Shown here: positions 12,885-25,100 of the stretch, piece by piece | How the letters are laid out: each line of letters starts with the position of its first letter | How positions within the stretch are numbered: the first letter of the stretch is position 1 | Assembly (NCBI GenBank): GCA_003116995.1 | Contig: BDSL01000018.1 | Span: 434,001 to 498,000, forward strand | Direction of reading: 5' to 3' | DNA from: Yamagishiella unicocca | Taxonomy: Eukaryota; Chlorophyta; Chlorophyceae; Chlamydomonadales; Volvocaceae | Length of the DNA: 64,000 nucleotides | Translations under genes and position numbers: made by a program | The notes under the pieces: generated by a model | What the model was told of the DNA's origin: nothing | The model's database searches: none | What the model saw: the letters and a program-made list of their open reading frames with translations, nothing else

Positions 12885-13445
12885 GCCCCGGTGTGGCGCG
12901 AGTTTGACGTGCCTGTGCCTGCCGCCAAGGTCTTTGTCAAGTCCTACGCGTCTCGCCTGGAAGAAAGGGATTGTTGGAGGCGGTTCGCGACCCTAGTGGC
13001 CAGTACTACTATCCGTGGTAAGGAGGAGGTGTCCCTTACCCCGGGTCAGGTGGGCATCCTCAGTACGAAATATCTACGGCAATTGACCCAGGGTCCTCGC
13101 AAGTTGCTGCCTCGTTGGGTGGGACCGTTCCCTGTGACCCGCATGGTGGGCTCTACCTGCCTGCTAGCATGCGGACCCAACCCACTTTCCTTGTGTCATT
13201 GGTGAAGCCTTACCACCCCATTGCTGACGTGCCCATGGCTGAGGCTGGCCCCTCGGTTGAGCCTGCCCCGCCGGATTGGCTGCCGAGCGATACCCTGCAC
13301 ACTGTTGAGCGGATTCTGTGACAGCCGTACCGACTGAGTGGGGACTGGTCACCGGAAGCGCACCGGTCAAGTGGGCCAGCTACACCTCGGAGCGCAACAC
13401 CTGGGAGCCGCCAAAGAATATCACGCCGGACCTGCTACCGGTGCT
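12885..13445 (+). mobile_element. Decayed gypsy/chromovirus POL 3' remnant (integrase C-terminus plus chromodomain)
   Basis: Three collinear pieces in different frames resemble the end of Ty3/gypsy POL. Near 13020-13145 is the post-integrase module ('GILSTKYLRQL', 'GPRKLLPRWVGPFPV'). Near 13155-13320, after a frameshift, is the stretch normally leading to 'VSLVKPYH' and 'DWLPSDTLHTVERIL'. After an in-frame TGA at 13319, a chromodomain-like segment follows at about 13330-13445 ('VKWASYTSERNTWEP'). The element is 5'-truncated, frameshifted and clearly inactive. No long terminal repeats could be paired by eye. The chromodomain places it with the chromovirus branch of gypsy elements. Confidence 0.8.
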
Positions 13446-14173
13446 GGGGGCTGCGCGACTGCGTGCCCAGGGCGCCGCGCCCGGAACGTGGATCGTTGCT
13501 GTATGTCGCCTACTGAGGCGAGGTAAGCAGTGTCAAGCCCTTGCATGACTGTTCCTGTAGGGCGGGTTGCGTTTGCTTGTGCAACCATGGTGAAGCATGG
13601 TCTACTGGTAGCTCGGTTACGGGATAGACCCTTTGTCGGGTCGTTGCGGATCCACGCCTGTATAACGATGTTCCGAGGATTATGAGTTCTCGCGGAATCC
13701 CCGAGGCCTGGCTGCCACCACTCTCGGGGGAAGTGGTATACAGAATACAACAGAAGATGTCGTAGACTTTCCCTTGGCGCGCGCAATCGACCAGGCGGAT
13801 ATCCCAGTGCGCAGCCCAACAAGCGTGGGGCAGCTAGCCTGCAGGAGAGCAGTAGTGCGAGGCAAAGGTGACGATGGAGATCACAGTGGCTGACAGCTAG
13901 CCCGCTTACTGCTTCTAAGGGAGCAACGCAGGCTACAACTCCCTGTGTGGTACCACCCGCTGCTTTTCATGGGAGTTGGTTTGTGCCCTTCAGCGGCCGA
14001 CGATGCCAGATGATTTGAGACTCCCAACAGCTCCCAAAGCCTGCTACATTGATGTAAACGGGTGAACCATCATAGCTACAGAAGTTACCCGATACAGAGA
14101 TGAAGTTGGATGTGTTGACGGGCTCTACAACGGTCTTCATCCTGACAGGGGAGCTCCTGTTTTTGCCTCTCCT
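13446..14173. other. Spacer 3' of the gypsy remnant
   Basis: No gene recognised. It may include the element's former 3' untranslated region and LTR, but no matching partner was found in the window. Confidence 0.3.
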
Positions 14174-14330
14174 TCAGTGTCCGGTGACGTGCACGTTGGT
14201 TCTGCCTTTTGGTCCGGAGCCCATTGTAACAAGTGTAACAACTACTTCTACCCGACCGAATAGTGTCCGGCCATGTGCCCGATGGTTCTACCTTTTGGTC
14301 TGGAACCACTGTAACCGTTACAACAGTGCA
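14174..14330 (+). repeat. Two tandem LINE-type 3' tail fragments
   Basis: Two related copies, offset by 86 bp and beginning at GTGTCCGG (14177 and 14263), run through 'GGTTCTACCTTTTGGTCTGG' and end in a TGTAAC...-type tail. The second ends in the palindrome TGTAACCGTTACA. The same unit recurs at 22.5, 23.3, 25.5-25.9, 26.5 and 40.7 kb. Both copies here are in plus orientation and contain only the element 3' end. Confidence 0.75.
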
Positions 14331-15160
14331 AGTGCGTGAGTCAAATGTGTGCCTTCAGGGTGCTAGTTAACAGCTTATCGAGTTAAACTTCGCGTTAAAC
14401 AACTATGCCAATGGTATAGGCACGTAGAACATAAGCTGTCGACTGGACTCCGAAAATCGTGTGTCACCAATTTGGGCATGGGCGCCCCTGTTAGGGGGGA
14501 ATTTAACCTAAGCAGCGCATGTCGTTCCGAGACACGAAACACTACGAACGCCCCACGAGAAAAAGGATACACGTAACAACGTGATCAACAACACCATATG
14601 TTCGTAATGCGGAACGGGCATGCATTAAAAGCAGGCACGCATTACCGCTACCTGATTTCCCACGCAGAAACTCCATGCCGGCAGTCTACCGGTTGACTGT
14701 CCAAATAGGATGAGCGATTCCAGCAAACGACGGTCATAAACAGTAGAAAAGCAAAGAAGGCATTTAATTTGTTCAACATTTGGAACCGTCGGCGCACCAG
14801 CCTATCCGTCAAAGTTCAAAACTTACAATGGTCAGCGCATTAACTTTCTATGCCATCAGATTTAGTCATACCTTACACTCCGTCACGCACAGCTTTGCAC
14901 CAGGGTCGGGATGCCGCGCATCGCCAGCGGACATCAAAGAAAATAACCAGGCGCAAAGACAGGACACATGTGCCTTTACAAGCACTCGAGCCATCAAAAT
15001 CTCCCACCGCAAATTAGTCCAGTCACTACTCCACGCCACCGCAGCGTGTGTGGTCCCACAAGACAAGACAGGTCAGTCGAGGCACGTGCATGAACTACTT
15101 CACATGCCGCTAAAATGATTGATGTACAATGGTGATTGCAACTCCCAACGCGCACATTTA
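14331..15160. other. 3' flank of the MYB gene
   Basis: No gene recognised. It lies downstream of the MYB gene on the minus strand. Minus-strand TGTAA signals occur at about 14873 and 14824, roughly 290-340 nt past the stop, and are candidate polyadenylation signals. Confidence 0.35.
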
Positions 15161-18100
15161 CTACACTAATGTGTGCTCTTTGCCCGCTTGATAGCTAGTA
15201 AGTGTAAGGGCGGGGAAAAGGGACGGAAGCCGGCGCTGCTTGGGCTCGGCGGGTAACGGTTTGGGCAGCACCAGCCGCGGAAGCCCTGGTGGGACCCCAC
15301 AGAAGGCCAAGCCACCCGTGGCCACTGAGACGCCCATGCAGGAGCTAAAGTTGCCAGTAGCTGGGATAGGATATGGGGCTTCCATGGCGGCGGCTTGTCC
15401 GTGGAACGCCGGTTGATGCTGATACGACGTGACTGGACGATGGTGCGTAGAGGTCTGCGAGCTGTCGAAATGGTGAATCCGCGCAGCTGGAGGAGGCATA
15501 AGTGCAGTTGCCAAGGCTAGCGGCATCTGGATATGCCGCGCGCCCGGCAGTTGCCGTTCGCATGACGGCGGCGGCAAGGTGGCGGTGGGATGGGGAGATG
15601 TTCCATCCATTACGGCGGCCAGGGGCAGCAGCGCGCAGCTGGCGGTTGTGATTGGCACAGTACCACCGGCTCGGACTGCCATGCCCAGCTTGGGCATGTG
15701 GGGAAACAACGAGTTATGCATTCCAGCATCACACCCGCTGCGTGCCTGGCTGCCAGTGAGGCCTGCGGGCGACGATGGCAGGGCCCTCTGTAGATCGGTA
15801 ATCGCACATATGGAACAGACTTCGAACAGCGTACAAGCCATCGTGCACAAGTCGCACTATGACACTCATTTCGCCCCCCTCACCCACCTGCCGATCTGAT
15901 CAGAGGATAGCCCATCAAGCCAAGTGGCACACTCCCACCGTAGTGGGGTGCTGCGGCGCCACAGTTCCGGCCAGGCGGAGGGGGAAAGGCCGGCAACGTT
16001 GGAACCATCCGCTGCGTCTTGCTTGGGCTAAATAAATCGGGTATGGCCAAGCCGCCAGCGGTGACAGGTGGGGCCTGTGCGCCGTGGTGGACCGTCAGGG
16101 GCCGCGGATCCAAATTCGCTGCCTCCCTGCACGCGACCTCGCCAGGAGCGATGTTGTTTCCGCCAATCCGCTGCTGATATGAATGGCCTTCGACGGAGCG
16201 GCTGGGCGAAGTTTGTACGGACCCCGTGCCGCCTTGGCCTTCCTGCTCGCCGTCAGTGTCAGCGACCGCTGCGATCAAAAGGAGGGACGGTACATCAGCG
16301 AAACGTCGGCAGTTTTTGTTATCAGCCCGATTGCTCAAAGAGCGCACGATACGATACAGCAATTACCGCAGGCCAACTCGTGTCGAAATGCCTCACCCGG
16401 GGGCACGTCAACGTCTGGAACCTGATGTCCGGGAGCTTGTGGTGAGCCATCGGCCGTGGCCTCCCACGCTGGCCGCACAAACATGTCTCGCCGTGGCGTT
16501 AGCCCAACACCGCGCGCATCTGTGGATCATGGATAACAACGGGAGATGTATCAAACGGGTTAATGGGCGAGGAAGCAACGGCTGTGGGGTACGCTCCAAT
16601 ACTGCAGGTCACCCGACCGATGGGGACTAAGCCCAGATGGAAAACGGCAAACGAACCTTGTGCTACCCGGGGCGCTGGTCGGGTGTTATCTGGCGTGCCT
16701 TGAGCGCTGATGGCGGGGTGGCGGACAACGACGCCGAAGCCGCAGTGGCAATTCCGCAAGTCAGACCAGGAGATGGCGGGTACCTCAGACCACTCGTTGC
16801 TGAAGTTCGGGGTAACTTTGGGCATACCCGGCGGAACCGGAGCGCAGAGCACGTCGGGACACGTACTGGTGCCAGGCGAGCCAGTAGGCGTCTGGAGTAG
16901 GCCTACAGACATGACAGCGCGTAGGGATAGGGTTGAGCACCATGGAATAGAGGAGCGCCGTGAAACGACGACAACAGAGCAGACAAGGTGGACGGTCAAG
17001 CTGGAGGCCACTTGGTTGAGCTCGGGGATTCATACCTGCTTGCAGCAGCGCAAGGAGCGAGCTTGTTGGGGGCGAGCCAACCACCTGTTGCCAGTCCAAT
17101 GGCTGTTCTCCGACGGGCGACACCTGGGCCGTGCCAAAGAGGTGTTCATGGAGGCCCAATGAAGAGCGTGCACTGCCGCTAGAGGCGACGTGTCCGTTGA
17201 AGCGTCGGCCCGCGGCCTGAGAGCGTGGCACGGACACGGGCGAGATGTGGTATTGGCGTGTGCGTGAAGCAGGGCAGTGGCATGTTGCAAGACGTAGGAA
17301 TAAGGCAGCAAGGGAGTGAACGAATGGACCATACCTGCAACGGCACCTGCAACAGCTGGTCTTCGAGCTCGCCCCCGTTATCGCCATTTGGAGCCGGGCC
17401 TGGTGCAACTGCCTCCAACGGCACAGCAGGCAGTCCAATGTAGGGGACTCCAAGTACTGCCTCGCCCACCACGATCACAGGCGACATGGGCTGCGGTTGT
17501 TGAGCCCTGTCATTGTCTAGGTCCCGTGCCGAGGTCCACGTCGTTGGCAATGCATCGCCAGTTGAGCCAGCGGCATCAGCTGCCTCCGTCAGCACTGTGC
17601 GGTCTAGGTAGGCGTCCGCCGGAGTGGCAGTGGTCCCCGGGAGCTCCTCCTTCGTCTTCGTGCTGATCGCGGTAGGTGAAGCCCGCTGCCGGCGATGCAG
17701 CGTTGCCGCTGTGCCAGCGGGCGTGTTCACCATGGGATAGCATCGGCCACTGCGGGTCATCCGCGTCGACATTGAGAGGAGTGCCTCGCCTGCAGGCGGC
17801 ATTGCAAAAATGGTGCAAGGGGGCGGCACAGAAACTGTTGGATCAATATGTAGGCAATGGATAGGTCATTGCAAATAATTCCTTCCGGTGGGCTCTACCT
17901 GACGCGATTTCTTCTGTTCGGCCAGCAGGTCGAAGTCCGATGTAGCCGTTGCCTGACGTGTGCTTGCTGAACACGTTCCGGCTGCCAGTGCTAGCGGTCG
18001 GACGCTCCGAGGTGCTCGCCACGACTACCCCTCCACCCGCTTCGACCGGTAGGCGGGTAGTGCACGTGTCAAAACACAAGCCATCGCCGCTGCCACCGGC

Positions 18101-20229
18101 ACATGCACCGTCGACCCCGTCGTGGTTCTTGGTGGCATTCCCGGCATGGTTGTCAGCGTCGTCTTGCTCTTCTAGTAGTCTGCTCAGCATGGCGGCTTCC
18201 TCCTCGCCGTTGTCGCCAAACAGAGCCAAAGGGCTGTCTGGTGGCGACAGGAGAGCCACGGCTGCTGCAGCCGCGCTGACCATTTGTGCAGGCCTTGGGA
18301 CTACAGCGCTGGGCGTCCCCGCGGGCATCGCAAACGCGGCAAGGCGCGCGCGGGGCTTGCACTGCGTGGACCTTGGCCGTCGTCGGAAAGACACGAGGCG
18401 AGTGCCCAGGAGCAGTCGACCTGCAGCGGAAGTGAGATCACCGTCAGCGCAACGTAAGTAACAAGGGCAGCTGCAGCATGTTGCGAAAGCAGGAGCTCAA
18501 AGCTTGCCTCACCTCTCCGAGCGCTGACAGTGTTCTTGCCATCGGCGTCTTTCGGCTCCAGCGGCTGCTCGTTTTGCGGCGTGACCTCCCCCTCCCCCTT
18601 GCAGGTGAGTAATTGCTCCGAGGAGATGTGCTGCGACCGGCATCGACGCCGTCCCTGTGCCCGGGTTTCTGCTGGGCCCGTCGTTGCTGGTTCAGCGACA
18701 GGTGCAGCGCTAGCAGGCGTGGCACGCCGTGACTGTTGGACAGTCGGTGGCTGCGGGACTTCTTCATCGACTTCTGCCGGTGCTGTTGTGGACGAGGGCA
18801 TAGCGGGCTGCTTTCTGACAGCCCCACGGCGCCTGACGGTGGAGGGGCAGCCATGGGGCTGTCCCTGCCCCTGGCGTGCAGCCGCGGCGACAGCGACAGC
18901 AACCGCACCAGTACCCTTGCGTGTGCTGCAAGGCCGGTCCGGATGCGGTGTCTCCGGAACTGCGGAGGTTGTTGTCTGTAATTATGCAGCGCAATGCGGA
19001 TGGGTTTGGTTAGACCAGCCAGGGTGTCAGTACGTGTCGCACTGGCGATGTATGCAGCTGTGAGATCCTGTCGAAATGGGAAAAGCCTAGATGCACCGAT
19101 CAGCCAAGGCAACTCACTTGCCACGACATGGCGCCTCGGCCATTCTGGACGCTGTTCACACTAATACACAAAGACGGCAGTTCGACCGTACCCACGACCG
19201 CTTAGAAACGATCATTTGCGCGCACCCACCTTGCTCTTGCCGCCGGTCAAGATGCACCACCTCCCTCTGCACTGCTGCGGCGTTCGGTTTGCAATGCATT
19301 TGGCGATGCACGACCATGAGGACGCATGCTTCTGGTAGAGGGCTTGCAGCTGCGCATCCTCCTCCGCGGACCACGCATCCTGCAGTCACACATAAGAGCA
19401 TTTCACGTACGAATTCATTGAGACGAAGCGCACTAGCGAGATTGTCTTTCATAACTTGAGTTCGCGATAGAAGTGTGGCCTTCCACTTGCGCAAATGGAC
19501 GTTCCCTAAGCTTCCACCATGTGCGCTTCCCCCAGTACATCTGCCTCTCTAACCTTACGGATATTAGGATCAAGATGCCGTCTCCATCGCCCCTGTGAGC
19601 CAGTATGATGCATCACGGGGCAGCATGGTTCGGTGAGCGGGTGAGATAAGAGTGTTTTCAACTTGTCGCGGAGGCCCACGTGAGGTAAGGCGGGAACGTG
19701 GCTTACCATGCATTGCTGGTCCGTGCGCCCGGGTAGATGGCGCGCCACGTTGGCCCACTTTCCGATACCTAGCTCGTGTACCAGCTTGGTGAGTAGGCTG
19801 GTCAAATGTGAAGGGATGAGGTTGAGCGTCAGAATGCGTCAGGCAACGGGTTACACAGCGCGTGGGTGAAGTGCTGGGATCTTACGCACCTGTCTTCTTC
19901 AGCCGTCCACTTGTCTTTCAGAATGTTAGGATTGACCTGTTTGGCAGAGGTTCGGCATTCTTGGCAAGCGCTGATGTAGCTGTCAAGGGAACGATGGTAA
20001 GCATCTTACCTTGTGGCGCCAGCGCTGTGCGCACTGCTGTCCACTACGACCAGGGATGTGCTGACTAACTTGCGACCATTTGTTTCCATACACCGCCTGC
20101 CCGATAAGTGTCGTCGCATTGGTCAGCGTCCTTTTCGCGCGCCTCGGCTACAGACCGACTTGGTCGAACAAAGCAACGCACCTGATACGTCGTAAGAAGC
20201 TGGTCTTCGTCCTCTGTCCAAGCACCACT
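15161..20229 (-). CDS. Multi-repeat MYB protein, SNAPc4/4R-MYB-like (5' end missing)
   Basis: Thirteen exons with closed phases: 20229-20182, 20096-20010, 19936-19890, 19797-19707, 19592-19554, 19379-19230, 18975-18513, 18420-17899, 17834-17335, 17216-17036, 16902-16784, 16242-15884 and 15785-15161; at least 1,076 aa. The first 154 residues are three consecutive MYB repeats. They start 'GAWTEDEDQLL', 'DKWTAEEDSLLTKLV' and 'DAWSAEEDAQLQALY', and their recognition helices end 'QQCAQRW', 'QQCMGRW' and 'QQCRGRW'. All three repeats end in QC..RW rather than the AIKNHW-type third helix of R1R2R3-MYB factors. That points to the SNAPc4/MYB4R group, which binds snRNA promoters, although other multi-repeat MYBs are possible. 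The remaining about 900 residues are Ala/Pro/Ser/Thr-rich with no recognised domain. No start codon was found; further repeats may lie upstream. Exons 11-13 are less sure than the MYB exons. Confidence 0.85.
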
Positions 20230-21624
20230 CTACAATAAGATAATAATACTTGTTATTGGTTCCGCGTAGGCCGGAAGGTCCCCGGCAAGTGCAATGGCAC
20301 GGACCTTCGCTGGCACGGGCATGGTCTTGAGGTTTTCAAATGCGTTTCCACAATTACATTTCCTAATGTCTTAATGTAGCCAAGGGCGATGCGAACGGCG
20401 AGAGGCAGCGTTCGGGACGTCAGCGTGCGCTTGGGTCAAGTTCATCAGTCGCGCAGGGTCAAGGAGGTCTAGGTAGTCAGGTCAAGTCACAAACGTAAGT
20501 AACGTAGTATGTTTCTCTTCAGTGCCTTCGCATGTTCCCAAACGACTGCGTGTGGAAAGGTGTTTGAGCTGACTGTGGCTGCAGACCTTTCAAATTTTAA
20601 ATTTGGCTGTCCGCTGTCACGGGGCCGGTACATCTTCCAAGCTACCTACGTAATCATGAACTTCTTCGTCAGATATTTATGGGTTTATATTTATTATGCT
20701 CTTTCCAATTTGCATATGCGGCACGTCTGGCAAGCCCGCCGCGAGGGAACGCAACGCCTATTCGTTGCAAGGTCCGGCTCCAAGCCGGACCTCATGGGTT
20801 TGAAGCCTAGCAACGCTTATAGCCATGATGGACACATTATACTCCCACAAAGGACTTGCAAGGCCCTACTATGACTGGCATGTTTGTACGAAAGAACGGG
20901 ATGTACAACCGTGTTAGGAGGCCGTTGGGCCAAAAACCACTGTACTGACTACCCCCACATTGCATGTGGGTTAGTCGCGTGTAATGCGCGCACCTGCGCA
21001 AGCTTTCACAACCGCAGTGCACATGCAGGCTGATCCATTTCACATTCCCTCAAGAATAGATTCCCTTCCGTCGGATCCAATCACAATTGTCACACAATGG
21101 CCAGGATGCGGGTTGAGCTATTGTGTACGCAAGATCAGAGGGCTTTCGCGCCTTAGCACGCACGTGTGAGGCTTAATAGCGCATGCAAAGGCCATGAGGC
21201 AGGTTGAGGCCAGTTGAGGCAAGCTGCAGCATTAAAAAGTGGTAAAAAGTGGCCATGGAGTCACATAAGGTTGTGCAGGGACCATTATGTCGGTATTCTG
21301 AAACGTGTCGTGCCTCCATTTTTTTACCTGGAAGACAAACCTTCTAAGTATCTGCCAACTTTGTGTACGGCCAACAGCCAAAATCGTGAGGGACGCTTAG
21401 GGCCGGTCTATAGGCCTACAGAAGGCGTCTGACGTTAAAACGCCAACACATTCAGTGCCTTACTTTCCCCTTTTTAAATGACGCTTAGTGCGTGTTTTGC
21501 GCGTGGTTCCGGAGCTCGTGCTCGGGCACCTAAGTGGGATCCCAGTCCATCGTTCCGAGGGGCAAATAGCTGTTCGGCATACGAAGGTTAGCAGTACGCC
21601 GTTGCTACCGTTCAACATTAGCAC
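20230..21624. other. Spacer upstream of the MYB exons, with two hairpins
   Basis: AT-richer DNA that should contain the missing 5' exon(s) and promoter of the MYB gene. No coding stretch was recognised. Two inverted repeats stand out: perfect 10-bp arms around a 3-nt loop at 20770-20792 (AGGTCCGGCT/AGCCGGACCT), and an imperfect hairpin at 20947-20976 (GACTACCCCCACA against TGTGGGTTAGTC). Confidence 0.4.
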
Positions 21625-21740
21625 AATACTACAGCGTTGGGGCTTTCCCGGAAGGGTTGGGCCGCTGTGGGGCCTCGGCCGCCCTTATTGTGGGTATTTC
21701 CGGTCGCCTTCTGTTAGCGCCCAGACGCCATGAGTCCATG
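21625..21740 (+). mobile_element. Degenerate LINE ORF fragment
   Basis: The plus-strand translation 'LGLSRKGWAAVGPRPPLL' matches 'LGLPQKGWDAVGPRHPFL' in the larger minus-strand LINE at about 22.95-23.05 kb, and the DNA of the two is visibly homologous. It is a short decayed piece of the same family in the opposite orientation, with a stop soon after. Confidence 0.7.
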
Positions 21741-22517
21741 GGTCGTGGTCGGCCCCTGCTGCACGATGACAGGGTTTCATGCTGCCTTATGTACAGCCAA
21801 TGATCCTCTTTGACCGACCCTTGGTCAGTCGCCCGAAAAAAGCTATACTTTCGCGATTCCCCAAGCGCAATCGATAGTCCCAGGTACAAATGGTCCAAAC
21901 GCGATAGCGATCGCTGATCTATAGCTTTTTTGTAGGTCATTTGCGGTTCGATCTCCTGCTCTATCCGCCTAATACCCTCGTGACCCACGCTCGTGATGTT
22001 TTTCCGCCCCTCTGCCATTGCCCTTTACCTCAAGGACCGGCCTAGAAGCAGCATCACTACTACCCAATTCCTCCTCCACTTGGAGGTCTGTTAGGTATGT
22101 TGGCGGTCGGTTCCTGATAGGGTAGCCTACAGCGTGTCATGCCCCAGCACCGGCATGAACGATTCGCGGCCATTAGTCATGGTTTCGGTTCCGCTCCAGG
22201 AACGCGTATCTGGGCATGACGGTTGGAGTGAAATATCCCGCAAGTGTGTTGTTAGGTATGGTTCGTTGACACCAGGTAACGGACGTCGTCTTATGTCGTC
22301 TGGTAACTGTCGGTGTTGGGTGGTAGCTGGCTCACGATCGGAGCTGCAGGGATAAGGTGCGCACATCGGGCCCACAGAGCCTCCGCCGCCTTAGCACGAG
22401 CGGGATGCCACATCTGGTATTCCCCGCCGTGCTCGAAGTACCCTCTCGCACGAGGTGCCCGGTTGCAGACGTGTAACAACAGTGTCGAGCATAATGGCAA
22501 GACATCGGATCATTATA
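21741..22517. other. Spacer, no gene seen
   Basis: Both strands were read and no recognisable gene was found. A 129-codon minus-strand frame (22018-21629) overlaps the LINE fragment antisense and has no family features. Confidence 0.35.
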
Positions 22518-25100
22518 GTTGTTGTAACGGTTACAGTGGGTTCCAGACCAAAAGGTAGAACCATCGGGCGCATCGCCTGACACTGAACAAGACGGAGGAA
22601 ACAAAAACCGACATGCACCGAAACAAAGGCAAACCACCAGAACACCAAAGTGACAGGCCGTAGGCATACAGAGCAGCAGCCAGCACCCCAGGGGGAATTT
22701 GCACTAGAGGCTCCCCTATCAGGAACTGGCCACCAACCAACCTAACAGCCCAGCACCCGACGAACCAGTGAAGCGCCGCAACGATGCAAACATCGGAACC
22801 AGCCACCTCTCATCCCATAAGGCACGGACCCCTAGCAGGGCTCAACACGCCTATATAGCCAGAAAGTATGAAGCACGGGAAACCCCGCTCCCCAAGACAA
22901 CCCGAGCCGATCAGGAATCCACCAGTACCTCAGCCGGTCCCCCGCACACAAGGCGATTGGCGACAACCCGCAAGAAAGGATGCCGAGGCCCCACTGCATC
23001 CCAGCCTTTCTGGGGAAGCCCCAGCGCAGCAAAGCCCCTCAGAAGGGCCCAAAACTCCACCACCCCACGGCGAACAGCACGATCCAGAAGACCACTACCC
23101 GGAGTAAGAGGGGGACCACCAGCCCCCGCCCTTTTCAAGGCCGCGGCCATAAACCGGCGCCCCACCTCCATGGCAGTAATAGCCGCCTGGACTACTACAT
23201 CCCAGACGCAGGACTGTACCCCGGTAGGTGCTTGCACCAACCAAACTTGCGCCCGTGTCACCCCTGCACCGAGCTGGGTCTCGAGTTGGGCAATCACTGC
23301 TTGAGCCACAGGGCAGAACCAAAAGTTGTTTTAACGGTTACAGTGGGTTCCAGACCAAGAGGTAGAACCATCGGGCGCATCGCCTGACACTGAACAAGAC
23401 GGAGGAAACAAAAACCGACATGCACCGAAACAAAGGCAAACCACCAGAACACCAAATTGACAGGCCGTAGGCATACAGAGCAGCAGCCAGCACCCCAGGG
23501 GGAATTTGCACTAGAGGCTCCCCTATCAGGAACTGGCCACCAACCAACCTAACAGTCCAGCATCCGACGAACCAGTGAAGCGCCGCAACGATGCAAACCT
23601 CGGAACCAGCCACCTCTCATCCCATAAGGCACGGACCCATAGTAGGGCTCAACACGCCTATATAGCCAGAAAGTATGAAAGCCAAAAGTGGTGTAAGTGG
23701 GGGGTACCCGCCCCTGGAGACTCTCCAGCCGGCACACCGCACCCACAGGGGGCTGCTGCTGCCGTCCGCATATGAGAGTTCCCGAGGAGGGGGATCCCAT
23801 CCAAAGCCAACCGCCACCATCCCTCCTTATAGGCCGGCTCCCACCTCATGCCAGACCAGAGCTGCCGGAACACTTGCTGCAAGGCATTCAGGGCCGCTGG
23901 CAGGACAGGCCCGGTACCCCCAAGCGCTTCGCGCACAAATTTCTCATGCGCGGCCCGCCGGGCGTCCGCGAACTCGACCAGTTGCACAGCCGTCCCAACC
24001 CGAACCGTCATATCCCGCAGCGCCAGCGGCTCCCCCCCGCCCAACCGCCACCCCAACCGTGCGGTGAGCATGGACCCCACTTCCTCTATCCCAGGTAGAA
24101 CGTGGGGTATACCCTGGGAGGAACCCGGCATCACCAGTGCCGCTGCTTGCTTCCACGGGGTTGGCACCTCGGCTAGCAACGCTTCCAGCGCCCCCATACA
24201 TTCCCGCCACCGATCAAGCCCCAGAAACGTCTTCGCTGCTCTTGACCGCGGATCTAAGACTCGGACGACGAGGCCCCGCCATCCCGCTGGCCATGCCGTC
24301 TGCACCGCCGCCTCGGACGCAACTAAGAAGTCCCGAAGTGCATCACGAGCCGTCAGAACATCGCCCAACGTCTTAATGGTCCAGCACGCCACCAGTTCTG
24401 GGTGTAAGTATTCCAAGCCCGGCCTCCTGCCGACCACCATCTGCCCAGACTGGCAGGCTGGGAGGAGCGGGTTGCCCCAAATCGGCACGTGTACACACCA
24501 CGGGCCTGGCACCAGCGGCTCGCTAGCGATGTCTTGTACCGGGGGCAAGGCCGCGAGCGCCGTGATCACCCGTCGGATATCAGCCGGCAACTCGTCCGCT
24601 CCCATCCACGGGCCCCTGCCTTGTGCTGTGAGCAGATTCAGAGGTCCAAACGCCGGATGCATCCCCCTCAGGTAAATGCTAAGGCAACTGACCCATGGAG
24701 GCCGGCGCTCCCGGGGGCCGCCATTGCCAGTACAAAACGCAGGGCCCAGCCAGCCCAGCGCGCCCGGACGTGCTCCTTGATAGCAATAGGCCCAAAGCCC
24801 CCGAGGGATGGGTGCCCGACCAGCAGCCGCTGTGGGACACCTGTTGCTCGGCGCTCCCTAGCATCTGGGGCTAAATCCCGGTCAATGAGCTTCGCCGCCA
24901 CCCGCTCTAACCCTTCCACTATGGTGTCTGGGGGTAGGCCCCCATGCTCCATGTGCCAGGTGACACGGTGCATCCCATATGCTGCGGCTGCTGTCGCCCT
25001 GCCAAACGTGGACAAGCAATAGTGCAGCTGTGGGCCGCGCTTCGGTCGGGAGTCAGGATACCCGGGGCAGACCCCGGAAGAGGTAGCGACTTGCGGCGTT
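22518..25100 (-). pseudogene. 5'-truncated, frameshifted LINE with C-terminal ORF2 region and 3' UTR
   Basis: Read on the minus strand, the region begins with an RT C-terminal segment typical of algal LINEs ('TFGRATAAAAYGMHR', then 'GGFGPIAIKEHVRARWAGWA'). It shifts frame near 24665 and continues as 'HPAFGPLNLLTAQGRG' down to a Trp-rich C-terminus ending in a C-x-C...HHFW...C-type motif. At that motif (23690) the frame is broken by a nested insertion. It resumes at 23318 as 'FCPVAQAVIAQLETQ' and ends in a stop near 22911. The following about 390 bp is the 3' untranslated region, ending in a TGTAACCGTTACAAC tail at about 22518. The reverse transcriptase core and endonuclease are absent, so the copy is dead on arrival or decayed. 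The upstream limit near 25.1 kb is approximate. Confidence 0.8.
23327..23681 (-). mobile_element. 355-bp 5'-truncated LINE 3' end nested in an older copy, 8-bp TSD
   Basis: The insertion is nearly identical to the host element's own 3' untranslated region (23333-23679 matches 22522-22868). It is flanked by the direct repeat CCAAAAGT at 23319-23326 and 23682-23689. Deleting the insert and one repeat restores the host reading frame exactly across 'HHFW' and 'FCPVA'. The tail lies at the left end (TGTAACCGTTAAAACA, minus), as expected for target-primed reverse transcription of a minus-strand copy. Confidence 0.9.

Noticed and set aside
21629..22018. A 129-codon minus-strand frame in the repeat region
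   Set aside because: It overlaps the antisense of a LINE fragment and shows no family resemblance or codon bias like the real exons.
22518..22860. Two 91-codon 'proteins' (22531-22806 and 23338-23613, minus) as paralogous genes
   Set aside because: They are nearly identical because both are copies of the same LINE 3' untranslated region; neither has gene structure of its own.
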